Origin: Cladosporium sp. IMV 00045
Lineage: Eukaryota; Ascomycota; Dothideomycetes; Cladosporiales; Cladosporiaceae
NCBI GenBank assembly: GCA_001931905.2
Contig: MSJI02000671.1
Coordinates: 1-64,000, forward strand
DNA: 64,000 bases
Direction of reading: 5' to 3'
The translations under genes and the position numbers were made by a program. Shown here one piece after another: positions 46,143 through 57,058 of this stretch. How positions within the stretch are numbered: the first letter of the stretch is position 1; each line of letters opens with the position of its first letter. The notes beneath the pieces are model-generated. The model searched no databases and was not told the DNA's origin. It saw only the letters and a list, made by a program, of their open reading frames with translations.

Positions 46143-46990
46143 ATGAGTGAGGAGCAACGCATCAATGCCTGCAAAACGGCCATCAACCAAATCTACACTA
46201 TGCTGCGGTCCTCGCCCCAGCAATGGCGCAACTTTCTAGGCCTCGCAAGAACCACCATCGCACACCTGGAAAGCACCACATTCATGCAGCAACCGGCCAA
46301 AACAGGCGAGCAGGCATGGATGCTAGCAGCATTACAAATGCTCGCATGCAAAGACGTCGACAGCGGTGTCGTCACGGACATTGCGGCGTGGTGCTCGCGT
46401 CAGTGGCTTGCCATTGTTCAGCGCGAGCCGCAGAATCTCGCTGCCCTGAGAGGTCTTGGTCAAATGTGGTTATCCCGAGCACAGCCCTCGCTCGCGCGGA
46501 TTCACACCGCTCAAGGCTCTTCCTCGTCGCAACGCTCAGCCCGGACGTCTTCAGGCGGCAGGGAGTCAGCGGCAGAGGCTGAGCGGCGTGTAGGTACTGC
46601 AGATTACGTCGAAGCGAGAGGGTTTCTGCAGCCCGCCACGGAGTACTTCGAACGAGCTGTCGCTGCGGCTCTGACGCAGGATGCCCTGTCTGGCGAGTTG
46701 GTTGCCAAGGTAAGAAAGACCATCGTCTTCGAGAAGAGACCCAGGGCTAATCATGTTCGCGTAGGCGGCAGAAGCGTATATGTCTCTGGGCAATGTCTCC
46801 AGTCCGCGCGCCAACGAGAAACATTTCCAGCGGGCCTTGCAATTGTTGCAGCGAGCGTCTCAAGTCGAAGGGTACAATTTGCCGGGCCATCTGCAGAGGT
46901 GAGTGTATCCATCATTAATCTTGTATTCTCACGACCCATGGCTAACAACGCAATAGATACTTGGAAGAGTTTGGAAGGCTTTATCAATGA
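46143..46990 (+). CDS. TPR-like helical protein, uncharacterised
   Basis: Exons 46143-46709, 46765-46898 and 46957-46990 join in phase to 244 residues ending YLEEFGRLYQ. Introns are canonical (GTAAGA to GTAG; GTGAGT with GCTAAC to ATAG). The protein is almost all helical. Paired-helix text fits TPR-like repeats: YTMLRSSPQQWRNFLGLART, AWMLAALQMLACKD, WLAIVQREPQNLAALRGLGQ, YFERAVAAAL and KHFQRALQLLQRASQVEGYN. A Ser/Arg-rich loop lies near residues 125-145. I recognise no specific family. I chose the ATG at 46143 (MSEEQRINACKTAI) because helical repeats begin there; upstream in-frame sequence is low quality. Probably a scaffold or complex subunit, but that is only inferred from the fold. Confidence 0.6.
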
Positions 46991-47613
46991 GCACCCCCTG
47001 GCTACTGAAGTAGCAGTATGTTGGGGAGCATAAGACGCATCATGGGCATACCTATTATACAAAGCATTCCAGACATTCGTTCGAATGATAGCAGACCGGG
47101 GGATGTGTTGTCCGAACTTTCCATATGCAAGATTCGGATTTGAGATGTTTCATTCGTGCGTGTCGCAGTACTAGCCTTCGGAGTGTAGTTCACGTTGGCT
47201 CTGGAGCAACGGTGGAAAGTGAAGTCGGCACGTGCACGCTAAGCCCAATCGGGGCCTACCAGCGCTCTCGGCTTCATGCCACGACTCTCCTTCGATGGCA
47301 CCAGGTCTTGAGGTCAACACAAAATCTTTGATCATTTTATCGTCGACTCCATACTCATCTCACGCCGTCAGAATAGTGCAATACGTCTTACTACAGCTGT
47401 TAGACGTATCTCCGGCCACTCTGTTCTCCAGCAAAGCAAGCACCGCGAACGCCTCGGAGGTAACGGGTGCGTTTCGGCCGGCCACTTTACTTCACTTCAC
47501 CTGGTCGGAGGTCTTGGAACGTCCACATCTGACGTGACTGGCGTGGTGTCTACGGCCTGCTGACCTAACACCGCCACCGCGCCGTCTGCTACTGGAAACC
47601 ACACATCGTCGTC
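46991..47613. other. Intergenic, no gene seen
   Basis: No supported gene. It contains the probable EMC6 promoter. Confidence 0.5.
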
Positions 47614-48040
47614 ATGCTCGATGAACGCCAACTTGCCCTCAAGCCCATCGTGGGCGAGAGCGTAGGCCACAACGCTCGCGTAAGCATTCTCCTTACTCTC
47701 GCGATCATGCCCTTTCACAGCCTCCCATCGCAGAAGCGCTACATCATATGTCAGTCACTAACGCACAAGATCTCAGACCGTCTCCAACATCCGAAGCCTA
47801 ACAGCATCGCTCTTCGGTGTCGCCGCCGGAACGCTGGGCCTGGAATCCCTGCCCGGGTTCTTCTTCTACTTCGTGGGCACGGCTATCGTCTCCCTACTCA
47901 TGTTCTCTCTCAAAGCGAAGGGCGACGCCAGCGCTTACTTTTTCCGGCCCTTGGGAGATTTCTGGATCGGCGATCTGTTCGGCGGCTTGATGAGTTTCGT
48001 GCTCACTTGGACGGTTTTCTACGGCCTTTGTAAGGCTTGA
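47614..48040 (+). CDS. EMC6: ER membrane protein complex subunit 6
   Basis: Exon 1 is 47614-47679 (22 codons) and exon 2 is 47777-48040, with a 97-nt intron having CTAAC and ending CTCAG; 109 residues, the usual EMC6 size. Exon 1 reads MLDERQLALKPIVGESVGHNAR. Exon 2 begins TVSNIRSLTASLFGVAAGTL and continues GLESLPGFFFYFVG, GTAIVSLLMFSLKAKGDAS and GDLFGGLMSFVLTWTVFYGL. The three hydrophobic helices and the GVAAGTLGLES segment match fungal EMC6 (Rab5-interacting protein family). The EMC inserts terminal and multi-pass membrane helices into the ER. The short first exon is easily missed by gene finders. Confidence 0.88.
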
Positions 48041-48803
48041 TGCTGAGCTTGCAGAGGATGCGGTTGTTGCGAGGGAATGTGATGAGGTCAGCCCTGGGTT
48101 CATGCGAGGTTCGGGGTGGCGACGTACCGGTGTTCGTCACTGGTACGTGTGCTCATCATGAGTATGCTGTGTCGGCCACTCCGGATTACGCGACGCAGCC
48201 AGAGATTGAAGCTTGAAAGATGGTACAGAGCTGATGGTGGACAAGCGCTCTGATTGCAAGTCACAGATCTTGCCGGGCAGAGTCAAGAGCCACATCCCAT
48301 TCAGCAGTGAGCAGGCTTCTCAAATGGTCGCTGCTAAGACTGATCTCTGCTAGGGCGTTTGCTACTCGCTCCCGGATTCATCTGATCATCCGTGGCAAAA
48401 CGTTATGCTGGCCCAGCCCCAAAGTATTCTTCATGAGAGCTAGAGAATGTCTATACCACAAATTTTCTTTTCCTGTTCAAAATCGTATGCATCGGCTTGG
48501 CGCTGCAATCGCCAAGTCTTGTCTTGAAATCTTGTGAAGATGCACAACTAGATCGTACACGCATGATTGCCTACGGCACTATCAATGCATCAAAATCATC
48601 TAAGTGGACACACATGGTATCTAGTAGACACTCATCTCTCCCTCACATGGCTGGCTGCACAGCTGGATAGAAGTGGGGCGACCTGCGGCGGGCTGTCCCT
48701 AGCCCGACCCCAGATTTGACCTCTCGCTCGAGAAAAAGTTCAAGACTATCCAGAGGCGAAGCCGACGGACGAGCAAGCTCTACCAACCCACACCACAAAA
48801 AGG
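48041..48803. other. Intergenic, NOP14 upstream region
   Basis: No supported gene. A short plus-strand frame (48307-48537) has no motif. Confidence 0.5.
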
Positions 48804-51386
48804 ATGCCTGCCTCGCAACTGAAGCGCCTGAAGACGTCGCTGCGTGAGCAGGGCGTCACAGGCCCGCAAAAGTCCAAAAAGCAGAAGAAGGACCAGAAGG
48901 GCCGGTCTGGCCAAGAGCGCGTCGAGCGCAATGCCGCCCTCCAGCAAATCCGCGATTCCTTCAACCCGTTCGAGATGCGCCAGGCCTCTCGCCCGGCCAA
49001 GTTTCCGAGTGCCAGCAACAAGAGCGCAAACGATGGGAAGTCCGGCAACCGTTACAAGGACATTTTGCACAGGCCTGGCGTCACCAAGAGCGCTGGCGAG
49101 GAAATGCGTAGGTCGACTCTGCTGCCGGAGATGCAGCGGCGAAACAAGACTGGCGGTCTGGTGGATCGCAGAATTGGAGAGGGAGATGTTGGCATGACGC
49201 CGGAAGAGCGCGCGACTGAACGCTTTGCCATGGAGAAGCAGCGCAAGAAGGGAGGCTCGATGTTCGATCTCGAGAACAGCGACGACGAGGGCGGGTTCGG
49301 TCTCACGCACGGAGGACGCAGCATCCAGGATCTGGCGGGCGACGACTTCAAGGACGATGTATCAGGAGGCTCGGATGACGAGTCCGACGGAGAGCTTATC
49401 CGCAAGAAGCGTCGGCGATCAGATGTTGAGGATGAGGATGATGAGGAACCCGTGCCCGAGGAGCCGAAGGATGAGCCTGAGCGCAAGAAGACTAAGAAGG
49501 AGGTCATGGAAGAGGTCATCGCCAAATCCAAGATGCACAAATACGAGAGACAAAAGGCACAGGAGGAAGACGACGAGCTTCGCGAAAAGATGGACTCGGG
49601 AATGACGGAGATGCTGGCTCTTCTCAAAGGGTACAAACCGCCTCCGAAAGCACAGGAAGTCGAACAATCCACGGCCCAAGGAGCTGCCGCAGGCATCAAC
49701 CCCGATCGTCAAAGGCTGATTGACGGCCTCGATCGCGCCGCAGCCGACAAAGAGTACGACATTCGCATGCGTCAATACGCTCAGGATACCCGAGCCAAGC
49801 CCTCCGATCGCACCAAGACAGAAGAAGAGAAGGCTGCTGCCGAGGCAGAGCGACTTCGCAAACTTGAAGAGAAGCGTGCCAAGCGTATGAATGGTGAGGC
49901 CGTCTCGGACGACGAGGCAGAGGAGGGCGGTGCTGGTGCGCCTCAGGAGATTGCGGATGGCGATGATGACATTCACGACGACATGGCTGAATTCGGTTTC
50001 ACCTCTTCGACCGCGCAGCAGCAACCGGCAAAGGAAAAGGCAGTACAACCTGACGAGGACGACTTCGCACTGGACGATGATCTGATCGCGAGCGGCTCCG
50101 ATGTCGACAGCGATGCCGAAAGCGACGTTTCCGTGGACGAAGACCTTGTCGAGCTTGGGTCTGACGCCGAGTCTGATGCGCAAGAGCCTGAAGCTGACGA
50201 GGAAGATGAGTTCGTCGAGGATGCCATCGGTGGCGGAAGTGAAGATGGCGACGCTGGCAAGAGCGGAGCGAATGCGACAGACCTGGGAGTGCGATACACA
50301 TACCCTTGCCCTCAATCACACACCGAGTTGCTGGACGTCGTCAAGGACATCCCAGTGGAAGAACTGCCCACCACTGTGCAGAGGATTCGCAAGTTACATC
50401 ATCCATCGCTGTCGGCCTCCAACAAGGACTCTATGGCAGACTTCTCGATATCACTTGTTGATCACATCGCGTACATGGCAAACAACGATCAGTCGCTTGC
50501 TGTCATCGAGCAGCTGATCAGGCATCTCCACTCGCTTTCGAGAACATACCCCTCGGAGATCGCGGCGGCCTTCAGGATACACCTCCAAGCTTTCCACGAG
50601 CGAGGTCAGCCCACAGCCGGTGACATGGTTATTCTGACCGCAATTGGCTCGATCTACCCACCGAGTGACCATTTCCACCAAGTCGTCACGCCTGCTATCA
50701 CACTGATCGCTCGCTGGCTGGGAATCACCAATCCTACAACCGCTCCGCACCACACTCAGGGAGCGTACCTTGTGCATCTTGCCCTCAGCTATCAGAAGCT
50801 CAGCAAACGCTACTTGCCCGAAGCAGTCCGTTTCACCGTGCGCGCACTCGGCGCGAAACCCGCACCGGACACTGCTCAGAAGAAGGCTCATCTGGCAAAT
50901 CTTACCTCCATGGCCAACCTTTGGAAAGAGAAGTCAGCCTTCATCGAAATCTTCCAGCCTCTCCTCCCCATCCTCTCCAGCTCGGGCGCTACGAAGAAGG
51001 ACCTCCAACACTTCAAGATTCTGCTCAACCAATCCCGCCTCCACCGCCGCCCCCTCACCCTGCACAACCACAAGCCGCTGTCCATCCGCCTCAGCATTCC
51101 GAAGTTCGAAGAGACCTTCGACCCGACGAAGCATTACGACCCGGACAAGGAGCGCTCAGACGCCGCCAAGCTGCAGAAGGAGTACAAGCGCGAGCGCAAG
51201 GGCGCGGTGCGCGAGTTGCGCAAGGACGCCAACTTCATCGCGCGCGAACAGTTGCGCGAGAAGAGGGAGAGGGACGCCGCCTACGAGAAGAAGTACAAGA
51301 GGCTCGTTGCGGAGATTCAGGGCGAGGAGGGCAGGGAGGCCAAGGAGTATCAGAGGGAGAAGATGAAAAGAAAGGGTCAGCGTTGA
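48804..51386 (+). CDS. NOP14: Nucleolar complex protein Nop14
   Basis: Single exon, 860 residues. The basic N-terminus (PASQLKRLKTSLREQGVTGP) is followed by the Nop14 signatures NPFEMRQASRPAKF, GMTPEERATERFAMEKQRKK and SMFDLENSDDEGGFGLTHGG. A long acidic Asp/Glu/Ser-rich middle (about residues 170-490) leads to the helical C-terminal domain (YPCPQSHTELLDVVKDIPVE; PTTVQRIRKLHHPSLSA). The end is very basic (LQKEYKRERKGAVRELRKDA; REQLREKRERDAAYEKKYKR). Nop14 is part of the small-subunit processome and is needed for 18S rRNA maturation and 40S export, working with Noc4 and Emg1 in the nucleolus. Length and domain order fit the family (about 800-900 residues). No breaks seen. Long open frames opposite this gene are shadows of its biased codons. 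Confidence 0.95.
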   Translation: MPASQLKRLKTSLREQGVTGPQKSKKQKKDQKGRSGQERVERNAALQQIRDSFNPFEMRQASRPAKFPSASNKSANDGKSGNRYKDILHRPGVTKSAGEEMRRSTLLPEMQRRNKTGGLVDRRIGEGDVGMTPEERATERFAMEKQRKKGGSMFDLENSDDEGGFGLTHGGRSIQDLAGDDFKDDVSGGSDDESDGELIRKKRRRSDVEDEDDEEPVPEEPKDEPERKKTKKEVMEEVIAKSKMHKYERQKAQEEDDELREKMDSGMTEMLALLKGYKPPPKAQEVEQSTAQGAAAGINPDRQRLIDGLDRAAADKEYDIRMRQYAQDTRAKPSDRTKTEEEKAAAEAERLRKLEEKRAKRMNGEAVSDDEAEEGGAGAPQEIADGDDDIHDDMAEFGFTSSTAQQQPAKEKAVQPDEDDFALDDDLIASGSDVDSDAESDVSVDEDLVELGSDAESDAQEPEADEEDEFVEDAIGGGSEDGDAGKSGANATDLGVRYTYPCPQSHTELLDVVKDIPVEELPTTVQRIRKLHHPSLSASNKDSMADFSISLVDHIAYMANNDQSLAVIEQLIRHLHSLSRTYPSEIAAAFRIHLQAFHERGQPTAGDMVILTAIGSIYPPSDHFHQVVTPAITLIARWLGITNPTTAPHHTQGAYLVHLALSYQKLSKRYLPEAVRFTVRALGAKPAPDTAQKKAHLANLTSMANLWKEKSAFIEIFQPLLPILSSSGATKKDLQHFKILLNQSRLHRRPLTLHNHKPLSIRLSIPKFEETFDPTKHYDPDKERSDAAKLQKEYKRERKGAVRELRKDANFIAREQLREKRERDAAYEKKYKRLVAEIQGEEGREAKEYQREKMKRKGQR

Positions 51387-51731
51387 TTGTAAGGGCGTTC
51401 AATGTAAGCGGATTCACCTGTCTGTACAGAAAATGGGAAAGGGCATGTAAAAGACTGTATTTCAGAGGCTCCACGGAATATGGTAGGCTATTCCTCGGTA
51501 ACTTCATCCCCTTCGATCGGATGTCCTGTTGACTTTGGTCCATGTGATCACTCACTCGAAGACCACAACAAGTGTAGCACTGGAGCGATGATGATATTGT
51601 GCGGGTGAGCGAGACGATCAATGGTAAACCAGACAACTCAAAGACGACAGACAAAATATTGTATCATTATAAGCTAATCATAAATCATGTCTTAGAATAC
51701 ACACGGCAGGGTCAAACAGGGATCAAACCCC
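51387..51731. other. Convergent 3' intergenic region
   Basis: Lies between the NOP14 stop and the SDR stop. No coding sequence seen. Confidence 0.55.
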
Positions 51732-52865
51732 TCACATGCCAGCAGCGAGGGTGTAACCACCATCAACAGCAAAGTTCTGACCGTTGAAATACTGGTTCGA
51801 AACAGCAAACAGCACAGCGTTGGCCATGTCGCGGTCATTTCCAGGACGCTGGGCCGGCACCTTGCCCTCGAACTTGTCCTTGGGGATGGCGGACTTCTGG
51901 TTGGCGCCAGACTCGCTGGTGGTCATCTCAGAGGGGAAGACGCCGGGGGCGAGGGAGTTGACGCGGATCTTGAGCCCGTTCTCCTGGATTTCGTTGGCCA
52001 GCATGCGGTTGAGGTGGATGGCGGCGGCCTTGCTGGCGTTGTAGTTGGGGTGGTGCTGCGAGGTCTTGACCATGCCGGAGATGGAGGTGATGTTCAGCAC
52101 GGTGGAGGACCAACCGGGGTGTTGCTGGGAGCCGGCGTCAAGAAGCGGCAGGAAGGCGGCGGTCATGAAGAAGATCTGCGAGACGTTGGTGCGGAAGATA
52201 TTATCCCAGTCCTGGAAGGTGGCGCTCTCGTTCTCGAAAAGCTCTTTCTTCAGGGCTTCGGCGGAGCCGGCGTCGGTGTTGGTCGAGCCCGTGGAGACAC
52301 CGGCGTTGTTGACGAGGATGTCGAGGCGCTTTTCTTGCTTCGAAAAGGCTGAGTAAAGTTCCTTGATGGAGTCCTTTTTGCTGATGTCTGCGGTGAGGGG
52401 AATGATTGAGCCAGCGGCGTTCTTGCCGTATGTCTCAGCAACTCGATCCAGCTTCTCTTCGGTACGGCCAGTGATATAGACCTTAGCGCCGTTCACTGCA
52501 AGAGCCTGGACAGCCATGAGGCCAATGCCGGAGCCACCGCCGGTAACGAGAGCTACCTTGTCCTTGACATTGTAGAGGTTTTCCAGCTTGAACTGGTCGT
52601 TGTTGTGGTCCTGAGGGTTGTTGCTAGACATATTTGCGTAGTAGTGTCTGGTGGTTGGGATAAATTGTTGTTTAAAGTGGCTGAGACGATCGATGGGGAG
52701 ATTGGTACTCTTCTGTCCCGGAGAGAGCATACTGCGAGAAGAGGCCCTTATAGCTGCTGTGCAGAGGGTTCGAGCATTCTTTGATGAGGTCACCATTACT
52801 GGAGGCTGATGCGAGCTCGCTATGCGGGCCGATCTAGCAATTGTGTGGAAACGAGATGCGTGCAT
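51732..52865 (-). CDS. Classical short-chain dehydrogenase/reductase, possibly mitochondrial
   Basis: The core SDR is 299 residues from MSSNNPQDHN (ATG at 52631). The frame stays open upstream to an ATG at 52865 (377 residues), and the added 78 residues are rich in Arg, Ser and Ala with almost no acidic residues (MHASRFHTIARSARIASSHQ), as expected of a mitochondrial presequence. Which start is used decides location. Core motifs: the NAD(P) loop TGGGSGIG, LVNNAGVSTG, catalytic Ser in NITSISGM, and Tyr and Lys in YNASKAAAIHLNRMLA. After the active site, RVNSLAPGVFPSEM and the C-terminal NFAVDGGYTLAAG are typical of classical SDR oxidoreductases acting on carbonyl or hydroxyl groups. The substrate is unknown. 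Single exon. Confidence 0.85.
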   Translation of the reverse strand: MHASRFHTIARSARIASSHQPPVMVTSSKNARTLCTAAIRASSRSMLSPGQKSTNLPIDRLSHFKQQFIPTTRHYYANMSSNNPQDHNNDQFKLENLYNVKDKVALVTGGGSGIGLMAVQALAVNGAKVYITGRTEEKLDRVAETYGKNAAGSIIPLTADISKKDSIKELYSAFSKQEKRLDILVNNAGVSTGSTNTDAGSAEALKKELFENESATFQDWDNIFRTNVSQIFFMTAAFLPLLDAGSQQHPGWSSTVLNITSISGMVKTSQHHPNYNASKAAAIHLNRMLANEIQENGLKIRVNSLAPGVFPSEMTTSESGANQKSAIPKDKFEGKVPAQRPGNDRDMANAVLFAVSNQYFNGQNFAVDGGYTLAAGM

Positions 52866-54220
52866 GATGGTGAGGTGGCGAATGGAAGATGAAAGAAATG
52901 TGTTGCTCTGCAGCATCCACATATATTCTAAACTACATGTACATGTAACATTCTCGATGCTGTTCGGAAGTCGTACCGTTTGAAGTGATGAAGTTGGGGC
53001 GACATGACCATCATTTCAGCGTCATGAAGTTCATCGATTCGATCAATGCCATCGACGTCAGCTAGGATCATCAACTCGGGTCTCCCAGTGAGTTCGCAGA
53101 ATCATGCGGCTCTGACAAAGTAGTTATCCTTGATTGTGTTAAATCCAGCCCAAAATAAAGATGGTTCATTGCTGTCCACATGGATATATTCAGGGTATTG
53201 CATGCATCTTAATTTCTGACCAAGATCCAGCATTGTTTGCCATGCTATTGTGCTGACGTGAGGGATCTAGAGCGACTCACAAGGTAACATCGCTCCACCC
53301 AATCGCCCCTCTCTCGATCGATATCCCGAAGTATTTTAGGAAGAACTCCCGCGCAGCAGATGGGAGTAACAAACGGTTTAGGGTCTACATTCCGAGGAGT
53401 CGACTGCAATTTGAGTACCTAATTTGTTTAGCCCAGTTGTCCAGAGAGTAAGGTTTATACATCCTGCTCAATTCTCAATTTTATCATCCCTCAGAGGATA
53501 AGTCAGTGTCCCATCCGACCGAGGATCATTATTCAGAATCAAGTAATAGTTGCTGGCTGACACATCATCATAGGGAAGTTTGGGCCTACATTCACCCATC
53601 ACGGCATATCTCGAGTTGAGCTTTCTTAAACATATTGGGTGTTGGTGTCATTAGTTTTCATTCGGCGGTACGGCTTCCGTAGCAATTCAGTTTTTGGTCA
53701 CTAACAGTTGTTGCTCTCATGCTCGAAAGCAGTCCACCATCAGATCGCGATCAGCCAGCGACTTGAGGTACATCATCTAAATTGATTACTTTCATCAATT
53801 TGGAGTCCATGAGATTGGTGAGTGACAGTTGCGATCGACTTACACGTCCATTACGGAACGGGGTTCAGACAGCATCGATGCTGACATGTTCTTTCCACTT
53901 TGTCCTCTTGAAATCTGAACTCACAACACTTCGATTGCCGTGACAGCCGAAATTTCTATGCAGGAATCACACGGCTGCCCAGGTGAAAGATAGGCATGAG
54001 GATCTCATCGGCATCGGCACCGCTCGTCTGCAGCTGAATGACATCCCCCGCTCATGCTTCGTAATCGGCCTGACTAAACGTCCGTATACGTTTCAGTATC
54101 ATCTTCCACTCCCTATATCAGACACATACGTATAAGCGGGAGCGTTTTCTCATCAACTCTCATCCAAGTCCACCAGCGAGACATTGCAACAAACATCCCG
54201 AACCTGGGTAAGAAGACATC
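52866..54220. other. ORF-poor intergenic region
   Basis: About 1.35 kb with no open frame of note, unlike most other gaps in this window. It lies between two genes that point away from each other, so both promoters must be here. No repeat structure or RNA gene was recognised. Confidence 0.5.
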
Positions 54221-55321
54221 ATGACGAAAGCACAACAACCTCCAGCTCTGAACATCCCACCCTCGGACTCCACCGTCGAAGTGTCCATCATCGACACGAC
54301 CGCCCACATCAAACTGCCAGCAGGCAATTTCATGCAACCGCCAGTCCCAGGCTATGAGCAATTAGAAGCCTGCTGCTACAGCTTTCTGATCAAACACGAC
54401 AATCCCAGCAAAAAATCCAAACACGACACCCTACTCTTCGACCTCGGCGTGCGCAAAGATTGGGGAAACGGACCAACCGCCGTGGCGGAACTGCTCAAGT
54501 CAACACCCGGAGCCAGCCTCGAGGTGGAGAAAGACGTCGCCACCATCCTCCGCGAGAACGGACAATCCCTCGAAGACATCGGCGCCATAATCTGGTCGCA
54601 CTGGCACTTCGACCACACCGGCGACCCGTCAACCTTCCCGTCCTCGACAGACCTGATAGTCGGACCGGGTTTCAAGGAGAATTTCTCGCCCGCCTTCCCA
54701 ACCATCCCCGACGCCCCGGTCGACGAGCGCTCCTGGCAAGGCCGCGAACTGCGCGAAATCGACTTCGTCAGCCAAAGCCAAAGCCTCCAAATCGGGAAAT
54801 TCAACGCCCTCGACTTCTACGGCGACGGCAGCTTCTACCTCCTCGACACGCCGGGCCACGCGGTGGGCCACCTGTGCGCGCTGGCTCGGACGACAGCCAA
54901 CCCGCCGACGTTCATGTTCCTAGGCGGCGACATCGCGCACCACGGAGGCGAGTTCCGCCCGACGCAATACCTGCCCCTGCCGGATGCGATCAGACCCAAC
55001 CCGCTTGAAGCGCCTTTCGCGAATGTGACGAGCGCGTGCCCGGGGGAGATCTTCCAGGCGATTCATCCGAAGGGAAGCAGGACGGAGCCCTTCTTCGCGC
55101 CGGCGGGAGCGGTGCATAAGGACGACAAGGAAGCGAAGCGGAGTATTGACAAGATGACGGAGTTTGACGCTTATGAGGATGTGTTCGCGGTGATTGCGCA
55201 TGATTCGAGTTTGTTTGATGTTGTGGAGTTTTATCCGAAGAGGGCGAATGAGTGGCGGGCGAAGGGGTGGGGGAAGGAGGGGAGGTGGAGGTTTTTGAGG
55301 AGTTTTGATACGAAGGGGTAG
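54221..55321 (+). CDS. Metallo-beta-lactamase-fold hydrolase (lactonase-like)
   Basis: Single exon, 366 residues, no signal peptide. It has the metallo-beta-lactamase metal motif SHWHFDHTGD near residue 127, preceded by DTLLFDLGVRKDWGNGPTAV. Downstream metal-site strands read LLDTPGHAVGHLCALARTT and FLGGDIAHHGGEFRPTQYLP, supplying the usual second histidine and bridging aspartate. The order and spacing resemble the N-acyl-homoserine-lactonase-like group, common in fungal accessory genomes as uncharacterised hydrolases of lactones or esters. The substrate is not inferable. The frame ends in a G-rich, Lys/Arg/Trp-rich stretch (GWGKEGRWRFLRSF). Confidence 0.85.
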   Translation: MTKAQQPPALNIPPSDSTVEVSIIDTTAHIKLPAGNFMQPPVPGYEQLEACCYSFLIKHDNPSKKSKHDTLLFDLGVRKDWGNGPTAVAELLKSTPGASLEVEKDVATILRENGQSLEDIGAIIWSHWHFDHTGDPSTFPSSTDLIVGPGFKENFSPAFPTIPDAPVDERSWQGRELREIDFVSQSQSLQIGKFNALDFYGDGSFYLLDTPGHAVGHLCALARTTANPPTFMFLGGDIAHHGGEFRPTQYLPLPDAIRPNPLEAPFANVTSACPGEIFQAIHPKGSRTEPFFAPAGAVHKDDKEAKRSIDKMTEFDAYEDVFAVIAHDSSLFDVVEFYPKRANEWRAKGWGKEGRWRFLRSFDTKG

Positions 55322-55503
55322 GGGATGTTTGTGTGCGCGATGCATTGCAATGAAGATGGAGAGCGTGTCATCTGTTGGGCGATACTGGTGGACGCAATTC
55401 TTATTCCGCGTGCAGAATGACTTCTTCGTTTCTGCTATGCTCTGTATTAATTAGTCCTCTGGTGACTAAACCAGCGAGTTGGTGTGATTCACCATGCCAT
55501 CGT

Positions 55504-56151
55504 CTACATCTCACCACACTGCGCGATCGTCACATCCTGCACGGGCTTCTCATCTCTCGTGCGGACATTCTCAATCTTGCGCACGACATCCATGCCCTCG
55601 ACGACCTTGCCGAAAACCACGTGCTTCCCGTTCAAATGCGGCGCGGGAGCGGTGAGGATGAAGAATTGGCAGCCGTTGGTATTTGGGCCTGAGTTCTGTT
55701 GGAGAGTAGATTTATCAGCACGAAAACTCTCATGCTCATCTCACCAACCGATCGAGTCGACCGAGACGAGCAACAGTTGCCACTGGAAAAGATAACTTAC
55801 CGCCATACTAAGCACCCCCGCCCCATCATGCCGTCCCCTCAACCCCTCCTGCTCATCCGCAAAACTCCTCGTGCCATGAACACTCGCGCTCCCCGTTCCG
55901 TCGCCATTAATGAAATCGCCCCCCTGCACCATGAAATCCTTAATAACACGATGGAAGCGAGCGCCCTTGTAGCCCTGCGGGCGGCCGAGGTGGTTGCGCG
56001 TCTCGCCGGTGCAGAATTGGCGGAAGTTCTCGGCGGTGCGCGGGACGGCGTCGGCGTGCAGCTGCATTTTGATGCGGCCGAGGGGTTCGCCGCCGAGGGT
56101 GATGTCGAAGAAGACGGTGGGGTTGGGGGGAGTGGTGGTGGGGTCGGTCAT
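55504..56151 (-). CDS. Cyclophilin H-type peptidyl-prolyl isomerase
   Basis: Exon 1 is 56151-55801 and exon 2 is 55695-55504, joined in phase by a 105-nt intron (GTAAGT to CAACAG); 180 residues. The cyclophilin fold is complete: [48 protein letters not shown] with the catalytic Arg, then [20 protein letters not shown] and [18 protein letters not shown], ending CGEM. The short acidic/Pro N-terminus before PTVFFDI and the overall length match cyclophilin H (PPIH), which binds the U4/U6.U5 tri-snRNP proteins; other small cyclophilins are the alternative. Tryptophan of the cyclosporin site is not seen at its usual place (HLNGKH). Its gene lies 182 bp from the convergent metallo-hydrolase stop. 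Confidence 0.9.
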
Positions 56152-57058
56152 TGTTGTTTGTCGGAGGGGTTGTCGGTTGGAGGGAGAGGGTGGGTGGAAG
56201 GTGATGTTGGGATTATGGGTGTTGCGGAGACTAGCTAGGATGGAGATATTTTCGAGATTTTTTATCAGTCCTGAATTCTTTTAAGACGAGTCGCGTAAAA
56301 GACCGGTGGAAACGAAGTGGCGTTTCGGTGCGCACTGCTTCGAAACGAAGAAGTGAAGTTGCACATGGGATTTCAACGCCGGCTATCAGCAGATGGAGTC
56401 TCTGAGGGACGACATGCTATCTCGTAGCAAATACACTATCATTCCAGTGATGCTTTGAATGGAGTCGTCTCAACATTATGCTGACAATTTTCTTCCGAGT
56501 AAGCAACTGCTCAAGTCTATCATAAAGACTGTTCTTGTGTTCAAAGCACGACGCATCTGATCGTCCCCGATCTTCTTATTACATGCGTCAATCGCGCCTA
56601 TATCATTACGCAAATCACGATGTTCGACCCACACTTACATAACCGTGCCCAACGTTTCCACCGCTGAAAGATTCTCGGTTTCAGATATTAACGGTCTGCG
56701 ACGAGATCTTGCTAGGTATTGTTCGGAGACGAACGTTTGAGAACACGGACAAAGAATTGTGCGGAATTTCTTTTTTTGATGTCATAGCTAACGTGAAATA
56801 CGCCCCCGTCATGCAAAATTTTTGTTTTGGTCATAAGCACAAAGGGCCCAGGTAGTAGTAGGGCGCAAGCACGCTCAATCATCACGGCCAGTTTTTGTTT
56901 CATAGCGCAGCGGTGAGAGAAGAAAAAATGGCGGAAGACTCGCCGCGAATCTTTCCCTTCTTTGTCCGTCCTGCAGCGCTCCTGGCCGGCAGCAAGGCAT
57001 GGCTCCAAAATGCTCCCAACATCCAAGTTGAATACACAAGAGAGAGAGATTCACCCGC
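56152..57058. other. Intergenic, no gene seen
   Basis: Cyclophilin upstream region and eIF1A downstream region. Short frames near 56712-57026 (minus) overlap the eIF1A 3' side and have no motif. Confidence 0.5.

Noticed and set aside
49052..50315. Several long minus-strand frames opposite NOP14
   Set aside because: Shadows of the acidic Asp/Glu/Ser region, which reads as Ser/Leu-rich text on the other strand.
51690..51730. Possible tRNA-like stem near the SDR stop codon
   Set aside because: The sequence has a vague resemblance to a T-loop, but no acceptor stem or anticodon arm could be formed.
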